64,000 nucleotides of DNA from Shinella zoogloeoides (GCF_020883495.1 NZ_CP086610.1:3117001-3181000); one strand, 5' to 3'; shown: positions 44,587-53,715, counted from the stretch's first letter. A program made the numbers and translations. The notes: generated by a model from the sequence alone, not told the origin.

Positions 44587-45618
44587 ATGAAGCTGTTTAT
44601 CGGACTGGATGTATCACTGGCGAAGACCGCCGTCTGTGTCATCAATGAGTATGGCAAGATCGCAAAGGAGGCGCAGGTTCCCAGTGATCCCCAGGCGATC
44701 GTGGACTTTGCAAACACCCTGGAGGGAGCGGTCGCCATCATCGGACTGGAAGCCGGACCGCTGTCCCAATGGCTGCATCGCGGCCTGGCCGATGCCGGGC
44801 TGGATGTTGTCCTGATGGAAACCCGGCAAGTGAAGGGTGCTCTGAAGGCAATGCCGATCAAAACGGACCGGCGCGACGCAGAAGGAATTGCCCGACTGCT
44901 TCACATGGGCTGGTTCAGGCCTGTACATTGCAAATCCGTGTCGGCACAGGAGGTTCGCGCGCTTTTGGCTGCCCGCAAGGCGATCCAGCAGGGCATGATC
45001 GCGCTGGAGCTATCTCTACGCGGACTGCTGAGAAACTTTGGCCTGAAGGTTGGCGCCATCTCACGCGGCCAGTTCGACGCCCGGATTAGGGAATTGGTGG
45101 ATGGCAATGCCATGCTGCAAGCAGCGGCCGGGCCGATGTTACGTGCACGCGCAAGCCTGCGCCAGGAACTGGCCGGGCTCGAACGTCAGGTCCGTCTGCT
45201 TGCGAAGGATGACGCGGTGTGCCGGCTGTTGATGACGATGCCGGGGATTGGTGCGGTCGTCGCCTTGACTTTCCGATCCGCTGTCGATGATCCCGCGCGG
45301 TTCTCGTCGTCCAAGAAAGTTGGCCCATGGGTTGGCCTTACACCATCGCGCAACCAGTCCGGTGAGCGCGACGTGATCGGCGGCATTACGCGAGCTGGCG
45401 ACGCCAATCTGCGAAGAGCCTTGTGCCAAGCGGCTACCGTCATGATCCATCGGGGCCGCTCGACATGGCTGAGAAGCTGGGCTGCACAGGTTGCCAAACG
45501 CCGAGGTGCAAAGCGCGCGATGGTGGCTTTGGCAAGGCGCATCGGCACAATCCTGCACCGGATGTGGAGGGATGGTACGGAATTCTCCATAGTCCCGTTG
45601 ATCGCCAAATCGGCCTGA
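44587..45618 (+). CDS. IS110-family (IS1111 group) transposase
   Basis: This 343-residue protein has an N-terminal RuvC-like DEDD domain (IGLDVSLAKTAVCVI with the first Asp, IGLEAGPLSQWL with the Glu, KTDRRDAEGIARLL with the Asp pair) and the C-terminal Transposase_20 domain (MTMPGIGAVVALTFRSAV, VGLTPSRNQSGERDVIGGITRAGDANLRRALCQAA). The Ser in the latter is needed in this family. ATG 44587 follows GGAGGAA. It recombines using a structured RNA guide according to recent work on IS110 relatives. Confidence 0.93.
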   Translation: MKLFIGLDVSLAKTAVCVINEYGKIAKEAQVPSDPQAIVDFANTLEGAVAIIGLEAGPLSQWLHRGLADAGLDVVLMETRQVKGALKAMPIKTDRRDAEGIARLLHMGWFRPVHCKSVSAQEVRALLAARKAIQQGMIALELSLRGLLRNFGLKVGAISRGQFDARIRELVDGNAMLQAAAGPMLRARASLRQELAGLERQVRLLAKDDAVCRLLMTMPGIGAVVALTFRSAVDDPARFSSSKKVGPWVGLTPSRNQSGERDVIGGITRAGDANLRRALCQAATVMIHRGRSTWLRSWAAQVAKRRGAKRAMVALARRIGTILHRMWRDGTEFSIVPLIAKSA

Positions 45619-45963
45619 GCGTTTATAGCAGAACCATGTCGTTGATGTCTGTCTGACCGCAGACCTTCGAGGTCCCAACAGGGACGCGGTTCCGATGATG
45701 CCGTGGTCAGGACTGTCGCCGGCCTCGGTCGAGCACGCCAACGAGATGGGCACATCGGAATTGCCGCACTGGACCAGCATCATGTTGGCAGCCATCGCGC
45801 TGACCACGGACCGAAGCATGAACCCGGGGTGACCTCAAACGAAGGGCACAGCAAGCCAGGCATCGGCGAAAGGGAATTTGTCGGATTATTTGCCGCATCG
45901 GCAGCCTGACGGCGCTGCTGCGGCCCTTACATTTTGCTTGACTGGAACGGCCCCGTTACCGAA
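45619..45963 (+). ncRNA. Candidate guide (seek/bridge) RNA region of the IS1111-type element
   Basis: These 345 bases lie between the transposase stop and the right end and hold no convincing protein. Elements of the IS1111 group are known to encode their guide RNA in the noncoding region downstream of the transposase. The length and place agree. I cannot fold it here, so the RNA ends and the guide loops are not defined. Confidence 0.45.
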
Positions 45964-45975
45964 GTCCTGACCCTA

Positions 45976-46364
45976 ATGAAGCACAGCTTGCCTCATGGGT
46001 CGCGGAAGGCTTGGTGGAATGGACCGGCCACGTGCCGGTGCAACCTTATCTGGAGCAGACCAGCGTTTTCGTCCTGCCCTCGTTCTACCGCGAAGGTGTC
46101 CCACGCAGCACCCAGGAGGCAATGGCCATGGCGCGCCCTGTCATCACGACAGATTGGGTCGGCTGCCGCGAGACGGTGATTGCAGGGCGCAACGGTTTTC
46201 TGGTGCCGCCGCGCGACGCACCCGCCCTTGCCGACGCCATGCAGCATTTCATTGACAATCCCGACTTGATCGTGGAGATGGGCGGGCAAAGCCGCATCTT
46301 GGCCGAGGGGCGCTTCGATGTGAAAGCAATCAATGCGCGTATAATGAAAACCTTGGGGCTGTGA
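45976..46364 (+). pseudogene. GT4 glycosyltransferase, C-terminal fragment
   Basis: The frame directly after the IS5 copy reads NEAQLASWVAEGLVEWTGHVPVQPYLEQTSVFVLPSFYREGVPRSTQEAMAMARPVITTDWVGCRETVIAGRNGFLVPP, which is the nucleotide-sugar-binding half of a GT-B family 4 transferase. It includes the ExxxxxxxE-like segment SFYREGVPRSTQEAMA. The acceptor-binding N-terminal half is missing. The gene was broken by insertion sequences, and a possible 28-codon upstream piece lies at 41968-42053. It leads into the sugar transferase gene 31 bases downstream on the same strand. Confidence 0.88.
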
Positions 46365-46394
46365 AACAGCTCTTAACGTCTATCGAGGCTGCAA

Positions 46395-47714
46395 GTGGAG
46401 AAACGGACAAGACGAGCGCGCCGTAGGCCTGGACCGCGTTATCCTGTACGTGATCTTTCCTATATTACCGCACAGGGTGGGCGCACGCGCCGCCACAGAT
46501 ATTTGCGCGAGCTGCGCAGCTTCGTCGGTCCCATAGCCGTAACCATCGGGCTGCAGGCGCTGATTTATGTCGTTATCACCACCCGCTCAGGGCGGAACGA
46601 TTGGGACAATATTCTTGGGGCGATTGGCGCGCTTACCTGCGTGCCCGTATTGTCGGCCGCTATCCTCTCGGCTTTCCGCCGGCACGAGGCGCCGGTTGTC
46701 GCAGCCTCCATCGTCAGTATCGGCCTCTTCAGCGTCGCCGTCAGCGTCCTTTCGGCCCTGCGCGTTCCAGTGAGCTATCTGGCGCTGCTATGGTGCCTTC
46801 CAGTCGTGTTGGCGATAATAGTATATGCCAATATCCGTTTTCATCGCAGGCTGAGCGCCCGGATCGTTCTTGCTCCCTTCGGGCGCGCCGCCGACGTGGT
46901 GCATGAGTTGGATGAAATACCAATTCTATCAGGCCCCAACGCCGACCTTGGGGACGCGGAAATTGTATTGATCGATCCCCATGAACATCATAGCGGACCG
47001 TGGTCGACATTTCTCGCCAATTGCTATTTCGGCGGCGTAGAAATCATGCCCTGGACCCGTTATCTGGAGGTGCGCCGCGGCCGATTGGATATCACCAGCT
47101 TCGATATCACGCATCTTAATTACAGCCCTAGTCAGTTGCTCTATGCACGCCTCAAGCGCGGATTGGATATCCTCGGAGTAATCGTCACATTGCCAATTAC
47201 GCTGCCAATGGCAGCGCTTGTCGCACTCTTTCTGTTTCTTCTGGACGGGAATCCGGTGATTTTTGTGCAGATCAGGCGGGGCTTCGGTGGGCACCGCTTC
47301 CGCATGTACAAGTTCCGCACCATGTACAAAGGTAGTAGCGGCGGCTCGACAAGTCTTGGCGATACACGGATTATGCCCGGTTGCAGACTTATCCGTAAGC
47401 TACGATTCGATGAGCTTCCTCAGCTCTTCAACATTCTACGCGGCGACATGAGCCTTATAGGTCCGCGCCCCGTTGCAGAATACGTTGCCCGAACAAGCGA
47501 GCAAGCCGAACCAAAATATACTCTGCGTTCTCTCGTTCTTCCAGGCATTACAGGATGGGCGCAAGTTACCTCGGGATACGCAGCGACAACAGACGAGGAA
47601 TTGCAGAAGCTCTCCTACGATCTCTACTACATAAAGCACCTCTCCTTCGATCTCGACCTTCTCGTCTTGTTCAAGACCGTGCGCACGGTCCTCCTCGGAG
47701 CCGGTGCGCGGTAG
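46395..47714 (+). CDS. Initiating polyprenyl sugar-phosphate transferase
   Basis: This 439-residue protein starts at GTG 46395. The N-terminal half has four membrane helices and a CoA-binding-like domain, and the C-terminal ~200 residues form a bacterial sugar transferase domain (PF02397). Core motifs are KRGLDILGVIVTLPITLPMAALVALFLFLLDGNPVIFVQIRRGFGGHRFRMYKFRTM, then LRFDELPQLFNILRGDMSLIGPRPV and LRSLVLPGITGWAQV. It moves a sugar-1-phosphate from a UDP-sugar to undecaprenyl phosphate and so starts each repeat unit. The domain arrangement is WbaP/WcaJ-like. The first sugar is unknown. Confidence 0.9.
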   Translation: MEKRTRRARRRPGPRYPVRDLSYITAQGGRTRRHRYLRELRSFVGPIAVTIGLQALIYVVITTRSGRNDWDNILGAIGALTCVPVLSAAILSAFRRHEAPVVAASIVSIGLFSVAVSVLSALRVPVSYLALLWCLPVVLAIIVYANIRFHRRLSARIVLAPFGRAADVVHELDEIPILSGPNADLGDAEIVLIDPHEHHSGPWSTFLANCYFGGVEIMPWTRYLEVRRGRLDITSFDITHLNYSPSQLLYARLKRGLDILGVIVTLPITLPMAALVALFLFLLDGNPVIFVQIRRGFGGHRFRMYKFRTMYKGSSGGSTSLGDTRIMPGCRLIRKLRFDELPQLFNILRGDMSLIGPRPVAEYVARTSEQAEPKYTLRSLVLPGITGWAQVTSGYAATTDEELQKLSYDLYYIKHLSFDLDLLVLFKTVRTVLLGAGAR

Positions 47715-47764
47715 CCCAGCGGGAATTCATCAAGGCGGCGGAGATAGCACTTGAAGACGGGGCC

Positions 47765-48988
47765 TTATCGGTACTGCGCCGCATACTCCAGCGTCTGCTC
47801 AAGGATATCATACACCTTGTCGGCGGCGTAATTGTTGTCAAAATAGCGGCGGGCACCGGCAGCGAAGGCATGCCTCCTGGACGGAGTTGCATCCATCATT
47901 TTCGCAATCGCCTCAGCGAGGGCCTGCGGCCGGCCCGCGGCTACGGCAATCCCCGCGCCCGATTCGTTGACGATGCGTGCGCCCTCGCCAGCCAGCGAAG
48001 CTATGATCGGCTTGCCGCAGGCTAGATAGCACTGCACCTTGTAGGGTACCGTCAAGGCGAAGATCGGTATGTCCTTCAGGCTCACTAGCATCGCATCGGC
48101 GTGGGCGAAGAATTTAGGCATCGCTTCTTCCGGGTGCCGCCCCAGGAAATGAAACCTCTCCCCAAGGCCATTTTCCACCACGAGACGCCTAACGCGTGCC
48201 TCGTCGCGGCCGCTGCCGACGATTACCCAATGAAGATCCTCGCGCCCACGCAACAGAACCGCGGCGGCGACCAGCGTATCGAAGTCCTGGCTCTCGCCGA
48301 TATTACCGGCGAACATCAGCCGGAAGCCCTCCTGCGGCACAAGGGCAGCATAGTCCGGCGCCTGCTCGGGCGTGAGGGGACGATAGCTGTCCGGCGCGGT
48401 GTTCGGCAGAAGCCGGATGCGCGCGGGCGGCACACCGAACCTAGTGATCATGTCGTTGAACGCGGCGCTTTGCACCATTACGAGATCGGCCCGCCGGTAG
48501 AGCCATCCGCAAATCGCGTTCAAAAGGCCGACGACAAGGCGATTGCGCAGGCCGAGCGTATAGGTCGCGCTCTCCGGCCAAATATCCTGAACCCAGTAGA
48601 CAAGGCCACACCCGGTCTTCCATTTTTGCAAGATGCCCGGCAGGACCATGAAGACCGGCGACAACTGGCTAACGAAGACGACGTCCGGCCGCGCTTTCGC
48701 GAGCAGGACCTTGATGCTCGCGGCAACAGGAAAGGTGATATAGTTCACGAACAGAGACAGCGCGCTCTTGCCACGCGGAACGGTCCAGGCTCGATGAATG
48801 AGGATCTTCCCCCATCGTTCGGTTCTGTTCGAGCGATTCGAATATCCATCGAAGAACCGTCCGGACGGATAGTTTGGAACGGCTGTGCAGACAGATACGT
48901 CATGGCCCCTGTCCGCCATATTCTCAGCTATTCTGTTATTTGAAAACTGCTCCGGAAAGAAATGCTGAGATATGAATAGTATTTTCAC
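47765..48988 (-). CDS. wbuB: GT4 glycosyltransferase, WbuB-like (FucNAc transferase)
   Basis: This 407-residue GT-B protein starts at GTG 48988 with VKILFISQHFFPEQFSNNRIAENMADRGHDVSVCTAVPNYPSG, the start typical for WbuB-type transferases. Later parts are VYWVQDIWPESATYTLGLRN, LPNTAPDSYRPL, FRLMFAGNIGESQDFDTLVAAA and LKDIPIFALTVPYKVQCYLACGKPIIASL. WbuB follows fnlA-fnlB-fnlC in E. coli O26 and related loci and is taken to transfer L-FucNAc. The same order here (fnlA, fnlB, fnlC, then this gene on the minus strand) supports the role. It converges on the sugar transferase gene. Confidence 0.85.
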   Translation of the reverse strand: MKILFISQHFFPEQFSNNRIAENMADRGHDVSVCTAVPNYPSGRFFDGYSNRSNRTERWGKILIHRAWTVPRGKSALSLFVNYITFPVAASIKVLLAKARPDVVFVSQLSPVFMVLPGILQKWKTGCGLVYWVQDIWPESATYTLGLRNRLVVGLLNAICGWLYRRADLVMVQSAAFNDMITRFGVPPARIRLLPNTAPDSYRPLTPEQAPDYAALVPQEGFRLMFAGNIGESQDFDTLVAAAVLLRGREDLHWVIVGSGRDEARVRRLVVENGLGERFHFLGRHPEEAMPKFFAHADAMLVSLKDIPIFALTVPYKVQCYLACGKPIIASLAGEGARIVNESGAGIAVAAGRPQALAEAIAKMMDATPSRRHAFAAGARRYFDNNYAADKVYDILEQTLEYAAQYR

Positions 48989-49258
48989 AAGACGCTCTCG
49001 TGGCCATTCATGGCGACAGGTCGATTGAGGTATAGGAAGACGGTGACGAAGTGCGGAACCCTTCTTTCCGGCGCGACCGGATTCATCGGATAGCGGCCGG
49101 CTAAACGCCTGTTTTAGGAAGGTTATCACATCCCGGCACCAGGTCGCAACGATAGATCGGAGCGCGGCCGGCCTCAGCGGGCGTAAGGTCGGGCGCCAGC
49201 CATGCCGGCACAGGCGCGAATGGGCGCTTGCGCAGCTTTGCTGTTGCCGGGCATCCGC

Positions 49259-50413
49259 TCAGTTGAGATCGTTCACGCGAATGCCGTCCCATGCATTGGA
49301 GAGCTTCGCCGTACCGAGGATCAGGCTGACGACACGCTCGGACGTATCGGCGATGCGGTAGTCGTCCGGGACCGGGTGCGCCCGCCCCGCCGCCTCGCGC
49401 TCAGCGAACAGGCGCGCCGCCGCATCGACACCGGCAAGGATCGTGTCGCGGTCGAGTCCCGTCATGATGATGCATCCCGCGTCCAGCCCTTCCGGGCGCT
49501 CGATGGCGTCGCGTGGGGTAATGGCTGGAAAGCCGAGGATCGACGCCTCTTCAGCGATAGTGCCGCTGTCGGAAACGGCGCAGAAGGCACCGGTCTGGAG
49601 ACGGTTGTAGTCGTGAAAGCCGAACGGCTTCATAAACCGCACGCGCGGATCGAGCGCAGCCCCCCCCCCCCCCAGCGCTTCCAGCCGCTTGCGCGTGCGC
49701 GGATGGGTCGATACGATTACTGGCATGTCGTAGCACGCGGCAAGCGTGCTCAGCGTTTCGACCAGCGCCGAAAGGCGTATGGCCGAGTCGACATTCTCCT
49801 CGCGATGCAGCGAGACGATGAAATAGCCGCGCGGCTTGAGGGCGAGGCGCTCCAGCACGTCTGACGCGTCGATGCGGTCGCGATAGTGCTCCAGCACCTC
49901 GCGCATCGGCGAGCCTGTGAGATAGATGCGCCGATGGGCGATGCCCTCGGACAGGAGATGCCGGCGCGAATGCTCCGTGTAGACAAGATTGAAGTCGGCG
50001 ATATGGTCGACTAGCTTGCGGTTGGTTTCTTCCGGCACATTGCGGTCGAAGGAGCGATTGCCGGCCTCCATATGGTAAACCGGCACCTTCATGCGTCGCG
50101 CCATGATGGCAGAGATCGCCGAATTGGTGTCGCCGAGGATGAGCACGGCGTCCGGGCGTTCCTCGCCGATCACACGTTCACTCTCGATCAGGATCCTGCC
50201 AAGCGTTTCGCCCAGCGTGCCGCCGCCCGTGCCAAGGAAATGGTTCGGCCTGCGCACGCCCAGATCCTCGAAGAACATCTCATTCAGCTCGTAATCGTAG
50301 TTCTGGCCGGTATGGACGATGCGGTGGTCACAATGCCGGTCGAGCCGCGCCATCACGCGCGACAGGCGGATGATCTCGGGACGGGTCCCCAATATGGTCA
50401 TCACCTTGAGCAT
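49259..50413 (-). CDS. fnlC: UDP-N-acetyl sugar 2-epimerase, FnlC/WbjD-like
   Basis: This 384-residue protein belongs to the non-hydrolysing UDP-GlcNAc 2-epimerase family (WecB-like). Motifs are TILGTRPEIIRLSRVMARLD, HTGQNYDYELNEMFFEDL, ILGDTNSAISAI, YHMEAGNRSFDRNVPEETNRKLVDHI and SDSGTIAEEASILGFPAI. Next to fnlA and fnlB, it should catalyse the last step to UDP-L-FucNAc, C2 epimerisation of UDP-L-PneNAc. A run of 14 Gs on the coding strand (49673-49660) encodes GGGG in a loop after RLEAL. One slipped base would shift the frame, so expression may be phase variable. Confidence 0.88.
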   Translation of the reverse strand: MLKVMTILGTRPEIIRLSRVMARLDRHCDHRIVHTGQNYDYELNEMFFEDLGVRRPNHFLGTGGGTLGETLGRILIESERVIGEERPDAVLILGDTNSAISAIMARRMKVPVYHMEAGNRSFDRNVPEETNRKLVDHIADFNLVYTEHSRRHLLSEGIAHRRIYLTGSPMREVLEHYRDRIDASDVLERLALKPRGYFIVSLHREENVDSAIRLSALVETLSTLAACYDMPVIVSTHPRTRKRLEALGGGGAALDPRVRFMKPFGFHDYNRLQTGAFCAVSDSGTIAEEASILGFPAITPRDAIERPEGLDAGCIIMTGLDRDTILAGVDAAARLFAEREAAGRAHPVPDDYRIADTSERVVSLILGTAKLSNAWDGIRVNDLN

Positions 50414-50417
50414 CGTC

Positions 50418-51542
50418 TTACCTCATTACAGGATCGGCATAAGTGTCTGGAGCCGCCGGGTCGAAGACCTCCTGCGTCCAGAACAATGTGAGCAGGGGTG
50501 TGTGGCCGACATTCTCGATACTGTGCGTGTGAAGCGTCGGCATGTCGATAACCGCGGGGAATTCGCCGCTGACGCGGTATTCCCATATTGGCTCGTGCAG
50601 CACCCGGCGGATACGGATCACCGCATCGCCCGCCAGCACGAGGAAGCGCTCGACCTTGGACAGGTGGAAGTGCTGACCGCGCGTGGCACCTGGCTCGGTC
50701 CAACTTACAAAGGTTTGGCCGCCGCCGCCGCCCTTCACCGCCTCGAACAGCGTGCCGCGCGCGTCGCTGTTGAGCTTGAGCGACCGCGGGAACCGGTTCG
50801 GATAAAGCGCGGCGCGGTAGCTGTTGAACAGGGCGAGGTCGAATGCATCGCCAAGATCGGGAAAGAGACCTGCACTGTAAGCGGCATGAAATGCCTCGAT
50901 CCGGGAGAGCAGCTCTCCCACGGCCATGGGGCGAGGCTCCGGGCGTCGCATGCCGGTCGCGCCGTCAAGCACTGCATCGATCGCGGTCTGCGCGGCAGCA
51001 CCCGCATGGAGGAGTTGCACTCGGCCGTCCGGGTCGACCGACGGCTTCTCGCCGGCGATCACCTGCTCTATGAAGGTGGCGGTGACATTGTTGTAGCGCG
51101 GCCGGGCGCATTCGCCGAAAATATGCGGCAGCACCAGATTGGTATAGCGCGAGAGTGAGTCGGCGAGAATATCCCCTGCCCGCCGCTTGCCGCGGCCATA
51201 GGGCGTATCGCAAGCGGCATGGGTCGAATTGGCATAGACGATATGCGGGTCGGCGCCGGCCTCACGGCAAGCTTGCGCCAAGGCTCCGGCGATCGCCGGA
51301 TTGCCCTGTTCGATCTCCTCATCCGAGGCCCGGTTGATACCCGCGAAGTGCAGCACGGCATCGGCACCCGTCAGGGCCTCGCGCAGGAGAACCGGGTCGA
51401 CGAAGGCGCGGTGGTCGAGCGTGATGAGGTCGAAGGGGGGCGGAGCCTTGCGAAAAGCCGCCGCGCAGTTTGAGGCATGGAGACGCGCGCAGGCGTGCCA
51501 GCCCAGCAGCCCCGCAGCGCCGGTGACAACGAAACGCTTCAC
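50418..51542 (-). CDS. fnlB: UDP-2-acetamido-2,6-dideoxy-hexulose reductase, FnlB/CapF-like
   Basis: This 374-residue protein has two domains. The N-terminal SDR-like domain begins VKRFVVTGAAGLLGWHACARL, has LHFAGINR, and YGRGKRRAGDIL with the YxxxK lysine. The C-terminal cupin domain, from about residue 250, contains GQHFHLSKVERFLVLAGDAVIRIRRV and DMPTLHTHSIENVG. This SDR-cupin fusion is specific to CapF/WbjC/FnlB, which make UDP-L-PneNAc from the 4-keto intermediate. GTG start at 51542 overlaps the fnlA stop (GTGA). A GGC repeat encodes five Gly residues between the domains, where the family is variable. Confidence 0.92.
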   Translation of the reverse strand: MKRFVVTGAAGLLGWHACARLHASNCAAAFRKAPPPFDLITLDHRAFVDPVLLREALTGADAVLHFAGINRASDEEIEQGNPAIAGALAQACREAGADPHIVYANSTHAACDTPYGRGKRRAGDILADSLSRYTNLVLPHIFGECARPRYNNVTATFIEQVIAGEKPSVDPDGRVQLLHAGAAAQTAIDAVLDGATGMRRPEPRPMAVGELLSRIEAFHAAYSAGLFPDLGDAFDLALFNSYRAALYPNRFPRSLKLNSDARGTLFEAVKGGGGGQTFVSWTEPGATRGQHFHLSKVERFLVLAGDAVIRIRRVLHEPIWEYRVSGEFPAVIDMPTLHTHSIENVGHTPLLTLFWTQEVFDPAAPDTYADPVMR

Positions 51543-52567
51543 GCCGGCTTGTTCCACGCGTAAAGCTCCGCCTGGACCTCGGGAAGAGTCAGCAGCAGCG
51601 CCTTCACCTTGTCAACATCGAGACGCTCGGTATTGTGCGAGTGATAGTCCTCGCGCCGCGCCGTCTCATCCTCGCCCTCGGTGAAATAGGCGCGATAATT
51701 GAGGTCGCGGCCATCCATGCAGATGCGATAATAGTCGCCCATATCCTCGCTCTGGCCGAGTTCCTGGGCGGTGGCCAGCGTTTCGTAGAGCTTCTCACCG
51801 TGGCGCCAACCGATCTGCTCGACAGGATGGTTAGGCACGCCCAGCAGCTCGGCGAGCGCCCGTACGAGATTGGCTATGGTGGAGGCGGCCGCCTTACGGA
51901 TGAAGAGATCACCTTGGCGCGCGCAGGTAAAGGCATGGTTCACAAGCGCCACGGAATCACGCAGCGGCATTAGGAAGCGCGTCATCGCCGGTTCGGTCAC
52001 GGTGATAGGCTGCCTACTCTTGATCTGATTGATGAAAAGGGGGATTACTGAGCCACGCGAATACATGACGTTGCCGTAGCGCACGAGTGAGATGGTCGTC
52101 GCGGCATCCGGCCCGATAGCGCGGGCAAGCGCAATGGCGATCTTCTCCATCATCGCCTTGGAGATGCCCATGGCGTTGACCGGCATCACCGCCTTGTCGG
52201 TGGACAGGCAGACAACTGAGCGCACGCCAGCGGCTACCGCCGCATGGATCACATTTTCGGAACCCAGGATATTGGTGCGCACTGCCTCGAGCGGGAAGAA
52301 TTCACAGGACGGCACCTGCTTCAACGCCGCAGCATGGAAAACGCGATTGACACCGGCCATCGCCCTGGTCACGCTGTCTCGGTCCCGAATATCTCCTATG
52401 TAAAAACGAACGTTCTCATTGCGAAGCCTGTTACGCAGTGCGTCTTGTTTTTCCTCGTCACGGCTGAAGATGCGGATTTCTCCGCAGCCGCGCTGCAAGA
52501 GGTCGTGCAGCATGGTCTTGCCGAACGAACCCGTGCCGCCGGTGATGAGAACACACTCGTTTTTCAT
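51539..52567 (-). CDS. fnlA: UDP-GlcNAc 4,6-dehydratase/5-epimerase, FnlA/CapE/WbjB-like
   Basis: This 342-residue extended SDR turns UDP-GlcNAc into UDP-2-acetamido-2,6-dideoxy-beta-L-arabino-hexos-4-ulose. The NADP motif TGGTGSFGKTM is at residues 9-19, HAAALKQVPSCE follows near 78, and STDKAVMPVNAMGISK (122-137) shows Met where most SDRs have the catalytic Tyr (MxxxK). That change marks the CapE/FnlA type as opposed to PseB. The C-terminal segment has GWRHGEKLYETL. The ATG at 52567 is used; a GTG three codons upstream is possible. First gene of fnlA-fnlB-fnlC-wbuB. It may also supply PseC, since no pseB is in the locus. Confidence 0.9.
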   Translation of the reverse strand: MKNECVLITGGTGSFGKTMLHDLLQRGCGEIRIFSRDEEKQDALRNRLRNENVRFYIGDIRDRDSVTRAMAGVNRVFHAAALKQVPSCEFFPLEAVRTNILGSENVIHAAVAAGVRSVVCLSTDKAVMPVNAMGISKAMMEKIAIALARAIGPDAATTISLVRYGNVMYSRGSVIPLFINQIKSRQPITVTEPAMTRFLMPLRDSVALVNHAFTCARQGDLFIRKAAASTIANLVRALAELLGVPNHPVEQIGWRHGEKLYETLATAQELGQSEDMGDYYRICMDGRDLNYRAYFTEGEDETARREDYHSHNTERLDVDKVKALLLTLPEVQAELYAWNKPA

Positions 52568-52782
52568 ACCTTGCACCCTGTAGCGCCAACTCTCGCACCA
52601 CCTTTATGGTGCGGTATAACGAGCCGGCTCTCAAAGGTAAAGCTACCTCAGCATGCCGGACAATGCGATGAGTCCGACGCATACAGACCACACCACGGCA
52701 GCAGGAGGTTGGAACTGGGATGCCGACATCGTCGTCCATCTCACTTATGCCGAGTATGAGGCCAAGGCAAGCACCCCATAAA

Positions 52783-53472
52783 CTACTTCATCGCAAGAGC
52801 AACGAGGACAATTGCAGCGAGATAGTGGACAGCGAGGCAACCATATCGCATTGCGCTGCGCTTCCAGTTTTTTGGGGCCTTCCGAACAAGCATTCAATGA
52901 CGTTTCGACGTTTATAATAGGCGGGACGATTGAGCGGACAGGCGCACTACGACTTGCTTGGTCGGAGATCACCACTTTAATGCCTCGCTTCTTACGCCAA
53001 AAGATGCAGCCAATCAGCATTGCAAGCGTTGTCGGCGATCGGACGGCGAGTCTGAGAAATAACCTCCAACATGGGCCGAGCCATGGAGATATCTGCAATA
53101 TTTCCAAGTGTCAGTGCGACGGCAACGATCCGGCCACAAGCCCGCCCATCTCCGCCAGATGCAGAGCGATGGGTTTTCACCTAAGAACTGTCGAGCATCA
53201 TTTCATCAGGGGTTGGCCTGGAAGCAGCCACTCTAGCGAGGACACACTGCCAAGTACCGCACCGAGCCCAGCGGGAATATCAGGTTTATAGATCGTTTTC
53301 GCCGGGCCGTACTCGGGCAGCACGTTCCACCACCGTGCACCGGTTTTCAGGATGCGCAGAATGCAGCTGATGATACGTCGGCACCTACCCGGGACTTGCT
53401 CGGTTGGCTCTTTGGCAAATGCGGCTTCAACGTCGTCCAGGCTTCATTCGATAGCCGGAATAGATCGCGCAT
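52783..53472 (-). pseudogene. Decayed IS5-family transposase
   Basis: Pieces in different minus-strand frames line up in order with an IS5-type transposase: MRDLFRLSNEAWTTLKPHLPKSQ; RRIISCILRILKTGARWWNVLPEYGPAKTIYK; VKTHRSASGGDG; DISMARPML; RPIADNACNADWLHLLA; YYKRRNVIECLFGR; and KNWKRSAMRYGCLAVHYLAAIVLVALAMK before a stop at 52783. At least four frameshifts and some stops separate them. It is an old relic between the fnl and the DUF115 genes. Confidence 0.8.
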
Positions 53473-53715
53473 GACTGCCCTCCATGCACCAGAACTCATT
53501 CCGAAACAGAACCGTCCAATCTTGACAAGAATTTGATCCAATCACCCATCTCGAATCCGTTCGGTATAAGCTTCGTCAGATCCAGCAACCCTGAAGTAAT
53601 TTTTGCGCTCGGCCGGTGAGAATAACTCACTTTAACTGGCGGAACGCCAAAGAGCCGCACCGATGTTGCGCTCTGCCCTTGCCCACATCTCAGCTCGCAT
53701 TAATAGGCCCTGAGC

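Larger units (their letters stand above)
44473..45963 (+). mobile_element. IS110-family element of the IS1111 group
   Basis: The insert lies exactly between the IS5 transposase stop (44472) and the IS5 right inverted repeat (45964). It has subterminal 11-base inverted repeats GTAACGGGGCC (44486-44496) and GGCCCCGTTAC (45949-45959), the hallmark of the IS1111 group. One transposase gene and a 345-base noncoding right end fill it. End positions are inferred from the host IS. Confidence 0.8.
43648..45973 (+). mobile_element. IS5-family (IS427-type) element, copy F, with IS1111 inserted
   Basis: Ends GGGTCAGGAC (43648) and GTCCTGACCC (to 45973) are inverted repeats, with TA at 43646-43647 and 45974-45975. 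The IS5 portion is 43648-44472 plus the last ten bases; the rest is an IS110/IS1111-type element. The left TA is also the right flank of copy D, so this element landed in the border of the older one. Confidence 0.85.
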
